Shown here: positions 61,376-64,000 of the stretch, piece after piece
How positions within the stretch are numbered: position 1 is the stretch's first letter
Layout: each line of letters starts with the position of its first letter
Origin: Apostichopus japonicus
Lineage: Eukaryota; Echinodermata; Holothuroidea; Aspidochirotida; Stichopodidae
Direction: 5' to 3'
NCBI RefSeq assembly: GCF_037975245.1
Contig: NC_092581.1
Location: 7,655,501 to 7,719,500 of the forward strand
DNA length: 64,000 nucleotides
The notes under the pieces: generated by a model
What the model saw: only the letters and a program-made list of their open reading frames with translations
Databases searched by the model: none
Told to the model about the DNA's origin: nothing
Position numbers and translations under genes: made by a program

Positions 61376-62041
61376 TATCACTGCCGAAACTTTGAAATTT
61401 GATAAGTATCAGTTAACATGTAGTTAATAGTAACATGTATAACGGTGCCTGGTTTACAAAATATTTGAGTTTGAATCAAACTATTTAATAGCTCGCTCAC
61501 TAATATTATTCGGTAAAGAGGTATAGTTTGATCAATTGCGTACGTAAAATTCAGTTAGCTCGTAAAAATTAGTCAATGGATGTTTGAAACGACCGTAGTG
61601 AGTGACGTCACATCTTCATGACTACGAGAGTATCGCGAAAATTAATGAATAAATGAGCAGGTTTGGCATGTAGTTTTAAATAAAATTGCGATTGCTCAAA
61701 CTAAGATACTTCTTACCGTATTTTGATCATCCACGTAACGTTAATAAACAAGCATTTTGGTATATATGAAAACAATATTAATTTTTAGCAATTTAAAACC
61801 TGCAGTTTTCACAATTTAAATATTTTGTCTTTATTTTACCTAATTAAAACCCTGTTTTGTAAAATTAATGTATTACATTCAGTAATGGGATTTAAGTGTC
61901 AAACTCTGTCGAAAATTGACCAAAAGCAAAATCGCTCGTTACTACGAATGCACGAATACTGAGGCAGGCTGAGTTATAGCTATAGTTGATCAAGTGTGTT
62001 GCTGCGTGAAAAGGTATACTCACTATAACGATTGCAAGTAA
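61376..62041. other. Intergenic, no feature recognised
   Basis: A+T-rich sequence without repeats or frames of interest. Confidence 0.4.
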
Positions 62042-62047
62042 TAAGCA

Positions 62048-62697
62048 CAGGGGCGTATCCAGGATTTTCCACCAGGGGGGGCGTCAGGCATGAATGATCG
62101 CCGTCCTGGGGGATGGGTCTAAGGGGAGGGGTGGACAATTTTTGCTTTCGAAGAAGGGCTGAAATGCAAAATGGTGCCATATGTGATCCATTTTTTCGAC
62201 CTTAATAATAAGCAACATTTCCAGTAATACTATAATACTATAATAACGTCTTATCGTGTTAGCAAAGTATGATTAGTAATTTGAAAATCGAGGTCAAGAA
62301 AAATTGTACACAAAAAATTTGAGGCATAAAAGGTCAGCAGAAATAAATTTCGTCAAAATTTTTGCCTCGATAGAGTAACCTCACGTGTTATGCACGGAGC
62401 TATTATGGGCTTCCCTCAGGCAGCCCAGAGGCCTTATACACGCCCTTTGCTACGCGATAATACAAACACAATTACCATCTATGTTTCTAAAACTATTATG
62501 CCGCAGAACTTCACCAGAACCTTTTTTTGGCAAACAAAAAATAAAGCATACGGGAGGGGGGGGGGGGGGTTGAGCGATCACCGACATCTCACATAAAGGT
62601 CGTCATCAATTTTTTTTTTTTTTTTGCTAAACTTATTTTTTTGGTGACGGCCAATAGGGGGGCGCGCGCCTGTTGCGCCCCCCTGGATACGCCCCTG
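62048..62697. mobile_element. Inverted-repeat DNA transposon (family A), copy 2
   Basis: It starts CAGGGGCGTATCCAGGATTT and ends CCCTGGATACGCCCCTG. It is flanked by TAAGCA at 62042-62047 and 62698-62703, a perfect 6-bp target duplication. It lies in reverse orientation to copy 1 at 13.1 kb and carries the uninterrupted site of the nested element. Long G- and T-runs are present. No transposase, so non-autonomous. Confidence 0.88.
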
Positions 62698-62703
62698 TAA
62701 GCA

Positions 62704-64000
62704 CACGAATTATGTTGAGTAGTATGCCACGGGGACAGTCTAAAAGCACATGGACAAATCACAAACACACATGCACACCACACACAAACAACTAAAAACA
62801 CACTTATCATGTAGGCTTATGCAACGAAACGACGTAACTTTTAAACCCCGTCCGCCGCCAATATTTGCATTTCTTCCATAATAAAAACAGCATTGACAGC
62901 TTTTAACACTTTCTTCAGACTTGATTTCACAATCGCCTACGAAATTCCAACTTAAGCAATTAGTTCTTCAAGTTAAACCGAGTATTCGAAGTGTAAAATA
63001 GTTTGGCATGTGTTACTCTCTCTATCTCCAGTTGAATAAGCCAATAAGTATGCCTACAACTATCGGTGACATGTAGATTGTGAAGTTATCTGTATACCGA
63101 CTAGCAAACCACCAAGCCCCTCACCAATCCTTAATGCAGCCCCTCCATAGCTTTACCCAATACCGGCCTGATCTGTCTCCACTTACCTGTCAGCATTTGC
63201 AGTTAAACCCACTTTCAAGGTGGAAAAAAAAACATGAAATAGTATAACGTTCAACTTCCTTGGATGTCTTTCAAAGCATCAGAATAATACGAAGATCTAT
63301 TGCAGACAGTTATCACACGTTAGTCCTATCGTAACACTTCAGCGACACTGCTTCTACAGTTTAACGTACCATCTAACATACAACAACACAAATAAGCACA
63401 ACAATATATATCAACAAACAATCTTTAGTTGAAAACATAATCAGCAAACTCACGTGTTCACGAAGCTATTTCACCAAGTCGAACTTTCTTCGTCGGCGAG
63501 GGCTTCACGGACTTCGCTTCACTTAACTGGCCATTTAAATGTCAATGCGTTTTTTAAAGACTCGCTAAACATTCATTGTGCACAACCTTCTTGTTGGGTT
63601 CCAAAGTTCATGTGCGGTAAATTTACACAGGCACCACCGTTTTATTAACAAATTGTCCAGTGCAGGCAAACTATCTCGATTGGGGTTTAAAATCTGTTAA
63701 GCTGTGACGTAACGGCGGCGGTCGATAGAAATAGGCCGCAAAGGGACCTTGTAGTGCAGGGAACAATATGTAATATTATAAATCAGTAATTTTACCAACT
63801 TGAGACGACTTTCAAGATTTGTTTCATTCTTTGTGTGTGTAATTTATATTAAATGCAGATAATAAATAATTATTTTTGTGTTTAAGCATTATTTTAAAAT
63901 AACGATTTTCTTCTACTAGTACGGTACCGTACCTTTATCATCGACATGTGTATCGAACTGTAAGTACGTAAAGCTGCGTTTGTGTTGGATTGTAAAGGTC
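62704..64000. other. Intergenic to the right edge, no gene recognised
   Basis: A CACACA-type patch at 62760-62800. A 64-codon plus frame at 63454-63648 has no domain. Nothing else supportable. Confidence 0.4.

Overview
The window is animal nuclear DNA, about 62% A+T. Coding exons are short, with GT-AG introns, and sit in a sea of microsatellites, minisatellites, inverted-repeat DNA transposons, tRNA-derived SINEs and LINE remnants. There are no operons or bacterial-style genes. A class C (metabotropic glutamate-like) receptor, two four-helix MARVEL/CMTM-like genes, and CR1/L2-like LINE scraps fit an invertebrate deuterostome (echinoderm, hemichordate or amphioxus). The species cannot be fixed from the sequence alone.

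Layout. At 0-12 kb, on the minus strand, lie two CMTM/MARVEL-like paralogues. One has exons at 11760-11536, 11029-10844 and 9941-9846. The other has exons at 5028-4891 and 3217-3041, and its 3' part was not found and may run off the left edge. They share the position and phase of their first splice junction, which suggests tandem duplication. A 31-codon cysteine-rich ORF at 1152-1057 (minus) resembles a metallothionein piece. LINE fragments lie at 2.5 kb and 10.0-10.7 kb.

At 12-28 kb there is no convincing gene. This stretch holds four inverted-repeat transposons (one nested in another; two inserted in neighbouring copies of one short repeat), a perfect 60-bp palindrome, 15-bp and 49-bp tandem arrays, and degenerate minisatellites.

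At 28.9-51.9 kb, on the minus strand, is one complete receptor gene of four coding exons (1,024 residues). All three junctions are GT-AG and keep the reading frame. It has a signal peptide, Venus-flytrap domain, nine-cysteine domain, seven-helix domain and Asn-rich tail. The backbone-binding residues for an amino-acid ligand are kept, but two residues that in glutamate receptors contact or approach the side-chain carboxylate are changed, so its ligand may not be glutamate. Its two large introns (9.5 and 9.9 kb) carry very large tandem arrays: an ~1.1-kb 30-bp array, an ~0.9-kb 14-bp array, an ~0.8-kb pure purine AGGAG array, a 134-bp AT run, and four near-perfect 65-bp copies.

At 52-64 kb there is no convincing gene. 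It has a tRNA-like SINE head, a 30-bp minisatellite split by a SINE, and a 650-bp inverted-repeat transposon with a perfect 6-bp target duplication, of the same family as the 13-kb element.

No finished new system can be claimed. The best leads are the receptor with an altered pocket, the MARVEL gene pair, the metallothionein-like ORF, a hairpin shared by three SINE-like loci, and the unusually well-preserved transposon insertion records.
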